Source: Gnetum montanum (lineage: Eukaryota; Streptophyta; Gnetopsida; Gnetales; Gnetaceae). Taken from it: 55,522 bases of DNA. Both the position numbers and the translations under genes were made by a program. Positions 11,521-21,601 of the stretch are shown here, piece after piece. Below the pieces are notes generated by a model that saw nothing but the letters and a program-made list of their open reading frames with translations, was not told the origin of the DNA and searched no databases. The stretch covers positions 154,346 to 209,867 of the forward strand of contig MNCI01038361.1 of NCBI GenBank assembly GCA_015680685.1. Direction: 5' to 3'. The stretch's first letter is position 1; each line of letters starts with the position of its first letter.

Positions 11521-12060
11521 GGACTCCACAGTGCCAAGAAGCATTCGATAACATTAAAATGACACTTACCTGATTACCCACGGTTTATCCACCTCGAAAC
11601 GATAAACCGTTTTACATCTACCTCGCTACTTCAGATTCATCAATCGTGTCTATGCTTTGCCAGAAACAAGATGATGGAACTGAAGTCCTTGTATATTACT
11701 TAAGCTATGCATTAGTTGCCCACGAGAAAAAGTACAACGACGTGGAGAGGTCCTGTTCAGCTTTGGTCTTTTCTTTGAGAAAATGGCGACATTACCTCTT
11801 TCGTAACCAAGTTAATATAATTTGCAAGGATAATGTGCTCAGGGACATCACAAGAAACATTTATAAAACAAGTTGAATAGCCCATTGGAAAGCTATGATA
11901 GCTGAGTTTGACTTGCGTTACATAGCGCAATCATCAGTCAAGGGTCAAGCCATAGCGAATCAAATGGCCACGTCACCAACGCACGATCAAGTGATAGTAG
12001 AGCCAGAATTCCCAGATGAGAATGTAAGCGCAATAGACATAGTGCCCAATAACTACAATG
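11521..12060 (+). pseudogene. pol (RH): First RNase H domain of element A pol
   Basis: Domain following RT in the same frame. Recognisable parts: WTPQCQEAFDNIK at about 11,520, FYIYLATSDSS at about 11,612, YLSYALVAHEKKYNDVE near 11,700, WRHYLFRNQV near 11,790 and the connection-like AHWKAMIAEFDLRYI at 11,880. This is the RNase H paired with RT in all Ty3/gypsy elements. In Tat elements it is often degenerate and complemented by a second RNase H, which is the case here. Stops near 11,573 and 11,876. Confidence 0.75.
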
Positions 12061-12580
12061 CTATTCTAAACTTTGATAGAGCATCCACCTCTTGAGGGGG
12101 AAGTGTTTTCGCTGTCATTACCTATCCCTCCGGGGAGATCCAACCCTTTGCTTATCGTTTCAATTTTTGTTGTACCAACAACATAGCAAAGTATGAAGGT
12201 CTCCTTAGAGGTCTTGCGACAGCACTAGCGTTAGACATCACATGGATTGTAGTCAGAGGAGACTCACAACTGGTCTTAAACCAAGTTACAGATGTTTATA
12301 CATGCAAAGCCCAACACTTACAACCATACTATGACTTGGCAAAACACTTAATGAGGCAATTTCAAAACGTTGATGTGCAATGCATTTCCAGAAACGATAA
12401 TACCATCGCAGATGCGTTAGCCACATTAGCATTAAATATATCGCCAGACATGTTCCATACATTACCAAGCTCCGTAATCAATTATGCCGAATCAATAACA
12501 AGTACTCTTGATACGTTGCTGATTGCATTTATTAGTACAACACACGCGATAGAATGGTATGACGATATAAAAGAATAACT
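12061..12580 (+). pseudogene. pol (aRNH): Second, archaeal-like RNase H (aRNH) of element A
   Basis: A second RNase H directly after the first and before integrase, the arrangement established for the Tat lineage. All four acidic positions are visible: D in NFDRAS (12,075), E in IAKYEGLLRGL (12,195), D in VRGDSQLVLNQV (12,261) and D in TIADALATLAL (12,411). The YxxKxxHLxPYYDLAKHLM helix between them also fits. A single stop at 12,093 interrupts the first strand; otherwise the domain is open to 12,578. It would degrade the RNA strand in RNA/DNA hybrids during element replication. Confidence 0.85.
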
Positions 12581-12589
12581 TCTACATGG

Positions 12590-13793
12590 CGAAACACCAC
12601 GACATCTAACAAATGCACAAAAGGATGCAGTACGAAAATGTTCTAAGCAGTATACCCTAGTAGGGGACACATTATGTTGTAGATCCTATGAAGGCATATT
12701 GCTAACATGTGTTAATAGTACCGATGCCCAAACCATTGTTGAACAGGTACATGAGGGACTATGCGGAGGACACATAGCACCAAAAACTATGGCAACGAAG
12801 ATAAGATGCCTAGGCTACTATTGGCCACACATGGAGTACGACTGTCTCTCCAAGGCTAAGACATGTAATACCTGCCAAAAACATAGCAATTTAATCCATG
12901 TACCACCAAATGAGTTGCATACGGCGCAAATCACGTGGCCCTTTCAAAAGTGGGGGTTGGACCTTATTGACCCAATAACACCCTCATCTTCTGCGGGGCA
13001 TAGTTTTATTATAACCACAACAGAATATTTCATGAAGTGGGTAGAAGCTATTCCCCTTCGAAAAACTACATCTAAACACATGTGCAATTTCATTCTCGAA
13101 AACATTGTCACCCGCTTTGGCATTCCCATGACAATCATCACTAACAACGGGCCACAATTTAGCAGTGCCGAGACCAAAACCTTTTGTGAAAGTCTGGGGA
13201 TCAAACACTCGTTTTCGTCCCCTTATTATCCTCAGAGCAATGGGCAAGCAGAGGCAACAAATAAAATGATTATTACAATACTTAAAAGGAAGCTTACCCA
13301 AAGCAAGAGAAGGTGGCATGAACAAGTAGTATACACATTGTGGGCATACTGTACTACGCATCGAACTTCAATAGGTAAAACACCATATAGTCTTGTTTAT
13401 GGTTCAGAAGCTATTTTACCTCTGGAATTACAGGTACCATCTTTAAGGATCACACTTGCTAGACTCCTCGACGATGGGAAAAATAATGATCTATGTATCA
13501 TTGACCTGGACTCGGTGGAGGAGGAACGCATATGTGTGTTCGATCAGATCAACTAGTACCAAAAACAACAACGGCAATAACATCAACACGACATCCATAA
13601 GTGCCCCATTAAAGAAGGTGACCTTGTACTCAAGGCTATTCGGGAACACCCAGATTAGTTCTTAGCCAAATGGGAAGGGCCTTACTTGGTCACTAAAGCA
13701 ATTGACAATGGAGCGTTTAAGCTAGCTGATATGGAAGGGAACGAGCTTGCCAATCCAACCAATCACTTGTTCCTAAAACCGTTCTACATTTGA
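12590..13793 (+). pseudogene. pol (IN): Integrase of element A pol
   Basis: DDE integrase, same frame as RT. HHCC zinc domain: VHEGLCGGH at about 12,750 and CNTCQKH near 12,870. Catalytic core: first Asp in KWGLDLIDP (12,960-12,962), second position reads ITNNGPQF, with Asn (AAC, 13,143-13,145) replacing the usual Asp, and the Glu is kept in SNGQAEATNK (13,251). C-terminal domain continues past the stop at 13,555 as KEGDLVLKAI and FLAKWEGPYLVTKAI to TGA at 13,791-13,793. The open stretch 12,699-13,555 is the longest clean coding run in the window. The D-to-N change alone should abolish strand transfer. Confidence 0.85.
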
Positions 13794-14270
13794 GTACAAG
13801 CTCAGGTACATGTGAGTCCTGGGGTCATAACTATAAACTGAAACCATAGCTAGTCTTGAGGTCACGACTATAAACTAATACCACAGCTTTTCCTGGCATC
13901 ATGATGGTAAACTTACACCATAGCTAGTCCTGGGGTCACGACTATAAACTGACACCACAGCTCATCCTAGCATCATGACGGTAAACTGACACCATAGCTC
14001 GTCCTAGGGTCATTGACTATAAATTGATACCACATAGTGTCCGCAATGACAATAAACTAGCACCTGTCTGGCATGACAATAAACTACCACTGTTGCATTC
14101 ACCAGAGTCCACTAAGACTATAAACTGGTTTGCCTCTTCACAGTCCGCTAAGACTAGAAACTGGCAACATAACGTCTGCCATGACGCTAAATGGGCAATG
14201 TCCAATGGGTCATGACATAAAACTAACCCACGATAGTCCGCTAAGACTATAAACTGTCAAGTTCATCTCT
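13794..14270 (+). repeat. Minisatellite, TATAAACT-core units, copy block 3
   Basis: About thirteen units of 28-38 bases, for example TAGTCCTGGGGTCACGACTA followed by TAAACTGA and a CACCACAGC spacer, drifting to GTCCGCTAAGACTATAAACT at the right end. The same family as the blocks at 4,430 and 9,980. Position directly 3' of integrase is the usual place for Tat/Ogre internal satellites. Confidence 0.8.
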
Positions 14271-15315
14271 GGTTCCGCAATCCGCAGCCACATTCATTCA
14301 TCAAAATCACCACATTGCTCGCCACCAGACAATCTTACCAGCATTGCTTTCATTGACATACAGTGACTGAAATCTCCTTCAGCATCTTTTTTCCACCTGT
14401 AGCTATGTAAGTCTAAGCTCACTTTTTCACTCATGGTTTTCTTGTCTCCTTGGAGTTGTGTTTGCAGGATGGCACCTAGAGGTTTTCGCACAAGAATGCA
14501 CTTCGTCATGAGCAGCAACATGGGACAATGTTCACAGCACACATGGCAAGACTAAATCAAACCATTCACAAGTACATCCCCATCTCTCGATACATTCTCT
14601 ATCTATTCACCGACACATTCTACTTATCTACACCTTTGATACACCCAATACATTCAAAACTTTGAGCACGCTATTGCACACTGTAACACTTTGAAGCAGT
14701 TGCAACACACAACATAGCACTTGAGCATGAGTACAAGATCAAAGCAAGACTTCTTTCAAAAAAAAAATCTCAAGACCCTTGGCACTTCCCACACAAGCCC
14801 CAGGCAGGAAGGCGGTTGTCTTGGAACCAAGTACTCATGTCAAAAACAGTCAAGAAACATCCAGTTGCATGGCTTTGGCTTTGCACCAACAAGTTCCCCT
14901 AAACAAAGGGCCCTGTTCCTCCAAAGAATGCAATGCATCATCACGTGGCTTTGGCCTTGCCAACAAGTTCTCTTGGACACTAACCAAGAGTCTTGTTCCA
15001 CCAAAGGATGCGCAGCGCATGTCTGGATTCCGAGTCTACTAAATAATGGCTTTTGACAGGGATCAACATGCCGCATACCAGAGCATCCCCTTTACCAATC
15101 ACAATCTCTTGGTTCGTTCCCAATCCCCACAATCTCCATTTTTCTACCAGCTACAAAATTCACTTTCCCAATCCCATGTACTACTGAACACGAAGCGATG
15201 ATGTCTAATCAAGTGGCAATGGGCAACGTCTCTATTGAGTTGCTTGTGGTGTTTTGCACTTCTTTATCGACGCTTCTCAGGTTGATTCCTCCAAGCGTCA
15301 ATAAAGAGGGGCCAA
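14271..15315 (+). other. Non-coding 3' region of element A with hairpin and possible polypurine tract
   Basis: No credible reading frame. The right end holds an imperfect inverted repeat (15,246-15,275 pairing with 15,293-15,327) and a purine-rich AAAGAGGGGCCAA at 15,303-15,315 directly before a TG, which is how a polypurine tract and 3' LTR start look. Confidence 0.45.
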
Positions 15316-15454
15316 TGAAACACCACAAAATTTCAAGTTTAGTACTTCTCTAAAATGAAGTAGGTCCCTGCAACCCACAGACGACCACGGCTACACTTGG
15401 TGTCAAACATGGCAACTTCGGAGATCGAGATACTTAGTTTTCACTAAGTATGCA

Positions 15455-15910
15455 GTCTCAGCGTATACGCCCAGCGTATATGCCCAAGTGTACATTCTCA
15501 GCGTATACGCCCAGCGTATACGCTCAACTTCATAGTGTATATGCCCAGCGTAGACATCTAGTGTACACGCCTCACATGTACGCTCAGTAGGTACAATAGA
15601 TGTATACGCCCAACATGAAATCCCCAAAGAAGGCATTGAAACAACACTGTAAAGTAAGATTTGGCACAAGGAAGCAACCATTAGCATATATGCCCAGTGT
15701 ATATGCCAGCATCCATCAGCATATATGCCCCAGTTTATACACCGGCAACCATCAGCGTATACACCCCAGCATATACGCCAGCTTCCATTAGCGTATACGC
15801 CCCAGCGTCCACAACATCTATGCCCAAGTTCGCATATGCCCAGCACATCCAGCGTATACGCCCAGAGTCTACGCCCACTTTATGCAGCGTATACGCCCAG
15901 CAAATGTAAC
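15455..15910. repeat. GCGTATACGC palindrome cluster in U3
   Basis: Roughly twenty exact or one-off copies of the self-complementary decamer GCGTATACGC, mostly as CAGCGTATACGCCC spaced 10-25 bases apart. It lies within 600 bases upstream of the TATA box at 15,992, so a regulatory role is plausible but inferred. Confidence 0.8.
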
Positions 15911-15991
15911 ATCTACACTTGTAAATTTTATGCTCTTTCACCTAGTCAATGCGCCACATGTCACCCAACTCGAGTCTAGTGTCAAAACCTG

Positions 15992-15999
15992 TATAAAAG
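15992..15999 (+). promoter_or_regulatory. LTR TATA box of element A
   Basis: TATAAAAG in a context (CCTGTATAAAAGCCCTG) typical of plant LTR promoters, downstream of the palindrome-rich U3. Confidence 0.55.
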
Positions 16000-16584
16000 C
16001 CCTGATTTTTCACTAGATCTAGGTCGGTTGACAAAAATCCTAGAGCAAACCAGAGAGTAGAGATACTGAGCACTAGAGCAGAAAACCTCATACGAATGGA
16101 CAACCCTGTATGCTGAGCATACAACCTCTACGATGTGCCTACAGTGCGAACTAGACCACAGTCATCCCTACATCCACCGAGGCTTTTCGTCTACCTTGTG
16201 TCCTAGTCATAACTGCATTAGACCGATGCATTATACTCTCATCCTATAATGCCATTGTTACATTTTCTTCCCAAAATCATTTATAGTTTGCATTAATTAT
16301 TGCATGTGTTCTGTTTACACTCGTTTACGTCTACGCTCTGTTCGCATCAGTTACGTTGTTTATGCTCTGGTTCACGTCTATTATGTTGTTTACGTATAAC
16401 CCAGCGTATAGCACTTTGGTGTACGTTCAGGGAAATCCTTGTTTGATCCGTGTGCAGACCACCCAAGGTAGTCTACCTTCATTCATTTCAGCTTGCCCTC
16501 AGGCGAAGGTAGGGTCTTCTGTACATGTCCGGTGATCCCACGGTCTCTGTTTCCTTCCAGTCAGAGACCGATGATTTTGGTCGG

Positions 16585-16899
16585 TATAGAAGTAATCTTG
16601 ATCTTTATTGTCAATCATGTGCATGTCCAAGTATGTCATAGTTGAATAAAGGTTCCATACAATTACAAGCACCACACTGCAAGCATGCACTGGGAAAATA
16701 ATCTAACTCCTACGGAAACAAACTGAAAGAGTCTAGCTACAAATGACAAAAGGATGCCTAAATGAGGTGGAGGGCCCTCTTATTTATAGGTCAGGATAGG
16801 TGGTTGTGTAAATAGAGCCCCTTCGACGCAGGAAGGTTATGTCGATGGGCCTGCATCAATGCAGCCCCATTGACACATTAACTATTAAACAGTTCATCA
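16585..16899 (-). mobile_element. Truncated 3' LTR of element N2
   Basis: On the minus strand it starts TGATGAACTG and aligns over about 310 bases with the N2 5' LTR at 22,070-22,383, including the TATTTATAGG box and the GTCTAGCTACAAATGACAAA stretch. The remaining U5 part, present in the 5' LTR, is missing on the left, where element A sequence begins. A GGTCTCTG/CAGAGACC inverted repeat (16,542-16,569) sits beside the break. Confidence 0.8.
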
Positions 16900-16911
16900 T
16901 ACCCCCATGAC
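16900..16911 (-). other. Polypurine tract of element N2
   Basis: Minus strand reads GTCATGGGGGTA directly before the LTR start TGATGAAC. The same GTGGGGGTA arrangement precedes the 3' LTR of element B at 35,418-35,425. Confidence 0.65.
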
Positions 16912-17040
16912 TGAATAAAAACTCATCCTCGAGTTATAGTGATTACATAGGGGATAGGTATGGGATTATTAACTAGAAAAGGAAATGGAATGATGCCACA
17001 GTGTGGGAAGAAAACACAACACACAACATATGTACAACTA

Positions 17041-17658
17041 CAAAAAATTTGGAACTCATGCAGTTCCCAGTAGTGGTGGCTCCTCCATTGGTGTCTTTCC
17101 CTTTTCTTGCGCTCCAGGTCTTGGGATTTGATGGCATTGAAGTATGGCTTGGAGTTTCTCCTCTTGTAAGGCCTTGAGTGCCTTGGCGTGCATGTGAGTT
17201 TGCACTTGTGCCATAGAGGTAACCCAGTCAACCTTCTCTTTTTCCTCCGCCACCCTTTTATTCTCTGTCAACAGTTTATTAAGTTGCTCAGTTCTGAAAG
17301 TGTCCAGCTGGTTCTGAGCAACCTTTGGCCTTGTATTCAGAAGGTTTAATACTTCTGAAATGGCTTGAATAGAGAAATCAATAGTCACACCACAAATGTT
17401 AACCATGGTGCCTTCTTCTTTATTGTGCCAAAATTGGTACGTTTCCCCTCAGTTCTAGGCACCGCTTTCAAAGAGGGTATCTCCTACTTCTGCCTGCCCG
17501 GACCGTATGGTAGGAGGATCTTTTTGATGAACACTGAATGATTGTTCCTCCTATTCTACATGTTGTGTGTTGTCCAGTAGGGTCTTCTCTTCCACCTCTC
17601 TGAGATTGTTTGATTGCACCTTGAGCAGGACCTTCCTATTATCCGCGTTTCAGGGCCA
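17041..17658 (-). pseudogene. Accessory ORF remnant of N2, coiled-coil C-terminal part
   Basis: Minus-strand ORF, clean from 17,406 to 17,056 (about 116 residues), starting MVNICGVTIDFSIQAI and continuing as a Lys/Glu/Gln-rich helix (LLTENKRVAEEKEKVDW, ALKALQEEKLQAIL) before a Pro-rich end. A related but shifted frame extends upstream to an ATG at about 17,658, directly after a good splice acceptor (GTGTGATTGCAG). It lies between the gag tail and the polypurine tract, the place where elements B and C carry their accessory ORF, so I infer it is the N2 counterpart. No recognisable catalytic motif. Function unknown. Confidence 0.5.
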
Positions 17659-18736
17659 TCTGCAATCACACGGGACCAATCGTTAGTAAGGTTGTTACCA
17701 AAGTTAGGTTATACCTTACTACTTGCCTTAATAGATTTACTTTATTTCTGTGTGATGTTAATTATTGGACAAACATGTCCCCGAAAGATTATAGCGTTGA
17801 GTCCTCTTTGCTTAGGTGGTTTTCGAATTTAATTTTCTGGTATAGCTAAGGGGATGAAATTTTTTTTGACACATTTTATTCTTAATTTTAGAACTAATTA
17901 CCCTTAAAGATGTCCTTTGGGAAATGATGAATTTCAAAAAAAATTTCAAAAGAGTTATGTGTTATTCAGTGAGTGCCCCTCCCCCACGACTAAGTTGAAC
18001 ACTCCGGGTTCAAGTAGGTTTAGACAGAATGAAAATTGGAGTACCAACGAGCAAGATATAGGTATAAAAGCAAGGGTCTCACAATTGCAAGTTGCAAAGA
18101 GAAAAAAAATTTGAAAAAATCCTCCGCATGAATAGTGGAAAATGATCATAAGTGTTGTGGGGAGGTCACGTATATAAATCTTCATCAAAGTTAGGGCACT
18201 TAGAGAATGTACCGAATTTTTAATATTTCTTTTGAAATTAAATGATGTAAACTAAGGACATCTGAATGATTGTTATAGGGTTCTAGGGTAATTCAACTGG
18301 TTCTGAAGGCACGAAAATTATGATGGTGTGGAATTTATCAATAAGAACCTCAAAAGATAGAGAAAAAGGCTATGTGATGATTCATAGGAACGTTGAATCA
18401 GAGGGATAGTAATAAGGGAAAGACTATCAATTGAAAAATTAAGCTGATGGTAAGAAATTGTGTGTGTGAGCCATGTCCTAAGTGAAGATTACAAAAGATT
18501 ACACAAGTGGGTCCCCCCCAAAGCAGGTTTTAACCTATAATGCCCTTGTGTAACCACACTTAAAGTGTCCGTGGACACTAGAATGGTTAATTGTAATCCA
18601 CACTAACTCCACAAAACACACACATGTAATTATCACCGGAATGAGGTGAAAATTCTATGTTACACGAGACACAAGCTAAAATTACATGAACAGTAAGATG
18701 AGACGAGCGATAGAAAGGGATTGTAGAGATTGGGAC
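17659..18736 (-). other. Non-coding stretch between N2 gag tail and accessory ORF
   Basis: AT-rich with no credible frame. It ends at the splice acceptor upstream of the accessory ORF, so part of it may be a 5' UTR intron. Pol, expected here in a complete element, is absent. Confidence 0.4.
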
Positions 18737-19545
18737 ATGAGGTAACTGACCCAGGGCATAGTGAATCCTGCGTGCAAAGCATGATGAATGTGTCATTAAC
18801 CCATCATTCCAAGATCAAGACCAAGTCCATTCCTCTAATCAATGCCATTGTATTGTTTCATCCCATGATGAGCAACTATGAGAGTACCATAACAACAAGG
18901 CATACGATCACTTGGTGTTTTGCTCAAGGGAGAAGTTATTTTTGTTTTGTGGCACTTCCTTTTTCTTTTCTTTTTCTCTTTCTTTCTCTCTTTTTTTTTT
19001 CACATCACTGAATCCAAAGAAATCGCCAACCTTTAGGCATGGGTGCATGTCTTTCCAGTGGGACCCCGTAGAATAGTATTTTATTTTTGAGTGCCTTTTT
19101 AATTACTCTTACTCCAATTTTTCATTAGATCTACAAGGATCTTAGTAAAACCATGTTGCATGATAACTCCCACAGATGTCACCAAAGAGAATTCACAAGT
19201 CCCCTTGATGTCACATCCTAATCATTCCCTCTTAGTCCATCATTTTTCACTCTAGGCACAATGAACAAAAAAATTAATTTTAAGTTCAAAAATGTCAAGA
19301 ATATCACTGTACTCTCGAATAGAACCTCTTATTTGTAGAGTGGATGCATGGGTGTAGTGGGCTCACTGTCCAAATAATTGATCACCAAGACTTAATAGCA
19401 TAGAATAACACCTCAACCAACAATCAACATGAGTGTTTTATTCATAGACAAGATTACTTACAAAAACATAAAAAGATAAAAACACAACAAAAATTTGAAA
19501 AATGAAAAACTGGAAAACAAAAATGGTTATTAATCCTGCTTGTTA
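18737..19545 (-). repeat. Conserved non-coding tail shared by N1 and N2
   Basis: About 800 bases closely related to 38,753-39,595. It contains a long polypyrimidine run at 18,955-19,000 and, on the minus strand, GAATAAAACACTC resembling a polyadenylation region. It directly follows gag in both copies. Both copies end at matching points (CCAGGGCA at 18,751; CTAGGGCA at 38,757). Confidence 0.7.
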
Positions 19546-21349
19546 GAATGAGGGATATTCCTCATAACTAAATGGTTGAGGATAGCATGGATTAATAACT
19601 GGTGGCTGGGATCCTTGCATATTGGAAATGTTGGAACTAGTCCATACTTACCCCACTGGGGCTCACACACTTAGTTATAATGAGCATAGTGGGAAATTTT
19701 ATAAGATGTGGTTCCTGGATAAAGAGTTAACCCACTATGATATTCGAGACCGTTAGATGGTATGCAAGGATTGGGACCTTGCCCTCCATGCTTGTGTTCA
19801 TTGGGTTGTATGGTTGTTAAAGTATTGGTTGATGGCCTTGCTGAAGTTACATGAGGCATTAGGTTTGAAGGTAAGGGTGAACCACAATGTGGTGCTTGTG
19901 CTGCGTTGGAGGATGCAGTGGCCTCAGAATTGTGTTGTCCCTTTTTATGACCATGTTTAAAGAAGGGATGCTTTCTTTGTTGCTGAGGTCTCTCACTGCT
20001 ATTGGAAGTAGTAGCATAAGTAATGTTCGTGGGTTGTTGCTATGGTGCAGAAACCTTAGGAACAGTTGGTGGTGGTGTAGAAGGAGAAAAAGGATAAGAA
20101 TGTTGAAAGTTAGGAGGAGTATAAGGTGCATAAGGTGGTGGTTGTGTTGAAGGCCTGTGTTGATAATATTGAGGAGAATGGTACTATGGTGGGATAAAGT
20201 ATGGTGGCCCAATTGGAGAAACAGGATGTTGAACAAGATAAGCATTTGGGCTCAGATGATATGAAGGGTGTCACCAGTCTAAGGGTGGTCTCCACCATGA
20301 CTGGGATTTTTGCCACTATGATCAAACATAGAATCTCTGTATGAACTTTGGATGTAATGTGTTTCGCCAATGCTCATGTAGATGTAACAATATTGGGCAT
20401 TGGCCCTTGGGGTGATCGTATAGGCATATGTTGCATTCATATTTATAATTGGCAGTTGAGCTCTTCTTTTCTTTATCCCTTCTTTCTGATTGTCTACTAT
20501 TTTGTCTTGCTTATTGGGTTGTTGAAACTTTATCTCCAATAATATTGACACATTCTCCACACCTTTGATGCATGCAGTCCAACATCTTATTGATCTTTAC
20601 CTTGAATTCTTCAAATGTTTGTTGTATTGGCAAAGATGATGTTTCCACCTTGAGATTAGTTGATCTCTCCTTTTTATAATCAAGGACTTTTGTTAAGTTA
20701 AGATTTTGGTCTCGTTGATGTTTTTCAACACTCTCCCATCGAGCTAATTCTCCTTCTTCTTTTGCTACCTACTTAACAAGCTCTTGGATTTGATGGGTTC
20801 GTAGTTTGTATAGTTGACCTTGGGCATACATTCCTAAGGTTTCTCTTGTTTCATTATGTAGCCCATCAATGATATGATACATTAGCCTTTCCTCAAAAAA
20901 CCCATGGCCTGGACAGTCATTTAAGAGTGCATAATATCTTTCTAAGGCCATGTCCAAGGGTTCATGTTGTGCTTGTTTCCATCCTTGGATTTTTTTCCTC
21001 AAGGCATACACTCTTGCGTAGGTTTGATATTTTTCGTTAAAGACTTCTACCATTGTTGACTAATGTCGTATTGAGTTTGGTTTTAACGATCTTTACCATA
21101 CTTTTGCTTGGTCAATGAGTGTCATAGGGAAGAGCTTAAGTTTTTTCCACCTATTATCAATGTTGTTCCATGTGCAAGCATCGTAGAAGGCTTGTAAATG
21201 TTGATGTAGATCTAAGTCATAGCCTCTTGAAAATTTAGGGAAGTTGTTTAAGTCAAGCTTGGGTAGACGGATCTCTTTACGATGCCTACGTGAGATTCGA
21301 ATAGCCTCTTGTATTTGTGTTAAGCTTGTAGTGGCCAGTGGGGGTTCAT
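19546..21349 (-). pseudogene. gag: Gag of element N2
   Basis: Minus-strand gag of an Athila-like Ty3/gypsy derivative. The clearest part is 21,053-20,769, starting MVEVFNEKYQTYARVYALRK and containing YYALLNDCPGHGFFEERL and LMYHIIDGLHNETRETLGMY; this is the retrotransposon gag core and aligns with N1, N4, B and C. A nucleocapsid-like segment lies near 20,410-20,380. A Pro/His-rich tail follows to about 19,550. The N-terminal part is lost in the assembly gap at 21,350-21,601. Frameshifts and stops break it. Confidence 0.75.
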
Positions 21350-21601
21350 NNNNNNNNNNNNNNNNNNNNNNNNNNNNNNNNNNNNNNNNNNNNNNNNNNN
21401 NNNNNNNNNNNNNNNNNNNNNNNNNNNNNNNNNNNNNNNNNNNNNNNNNNNNNNNNNNNNNNNNNNNNNNNNNNNNNNNNNNNNNNNNNNNNNNNNNNNN
21501 NNNNNNNNNNNNNNNNNNNNNNNNNNNNNNNNNNNNNNNNNNNNNNNNNNNNNNNNNNNNNNNNNNNNNNNNNNNNNNNNNNNNNNNNNNNNNNNNNNNN
21601 N
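21350..21601. other. Assembly gap (252 N)
   Basis: Run of N. From comparison with N1 (41,450-41,880) it should contain the N2 gag N-terminus, primer-binding site and the inner end of the 5' LTR. Open frames crossing it are meaningless. Confidence 0.99.

Larger units (their letters stand above)
15316..16584 (+). mobile_element. Probable 3' LTR of element A
   Basis: Starts TGAAACACC after the purine tract. The U3 part (15,455-15,910) is dense with GCGTATACGC and its variants, followed by a TATA box (TATAAAAG) at 15,992-15,999. The U5 part (16,320-16,440) again has TACGCT motifs like the window start. The right end is inferred from the abrupt start of the N2 LTR fragment at about 16,585; no TG/CA end or target duplication could be confirmed there. 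Confidence 0.5.

Noticed and set aside
15403-15979. Several overlapping open frames on both strands (Tyr/Ala/Trp/Gly-rich) in the GCGTATACGC cluster
   Set aside because: They are translations of the repeat in different frames, with no family motif.
19859-20245. Leu/His-rich minus-strand ORF as a membrane protein
   Set aside because: It is an off-frame reading of the Pro/His-rich gag tail of N2; N1 has the same pattern at 39,999-40,418.
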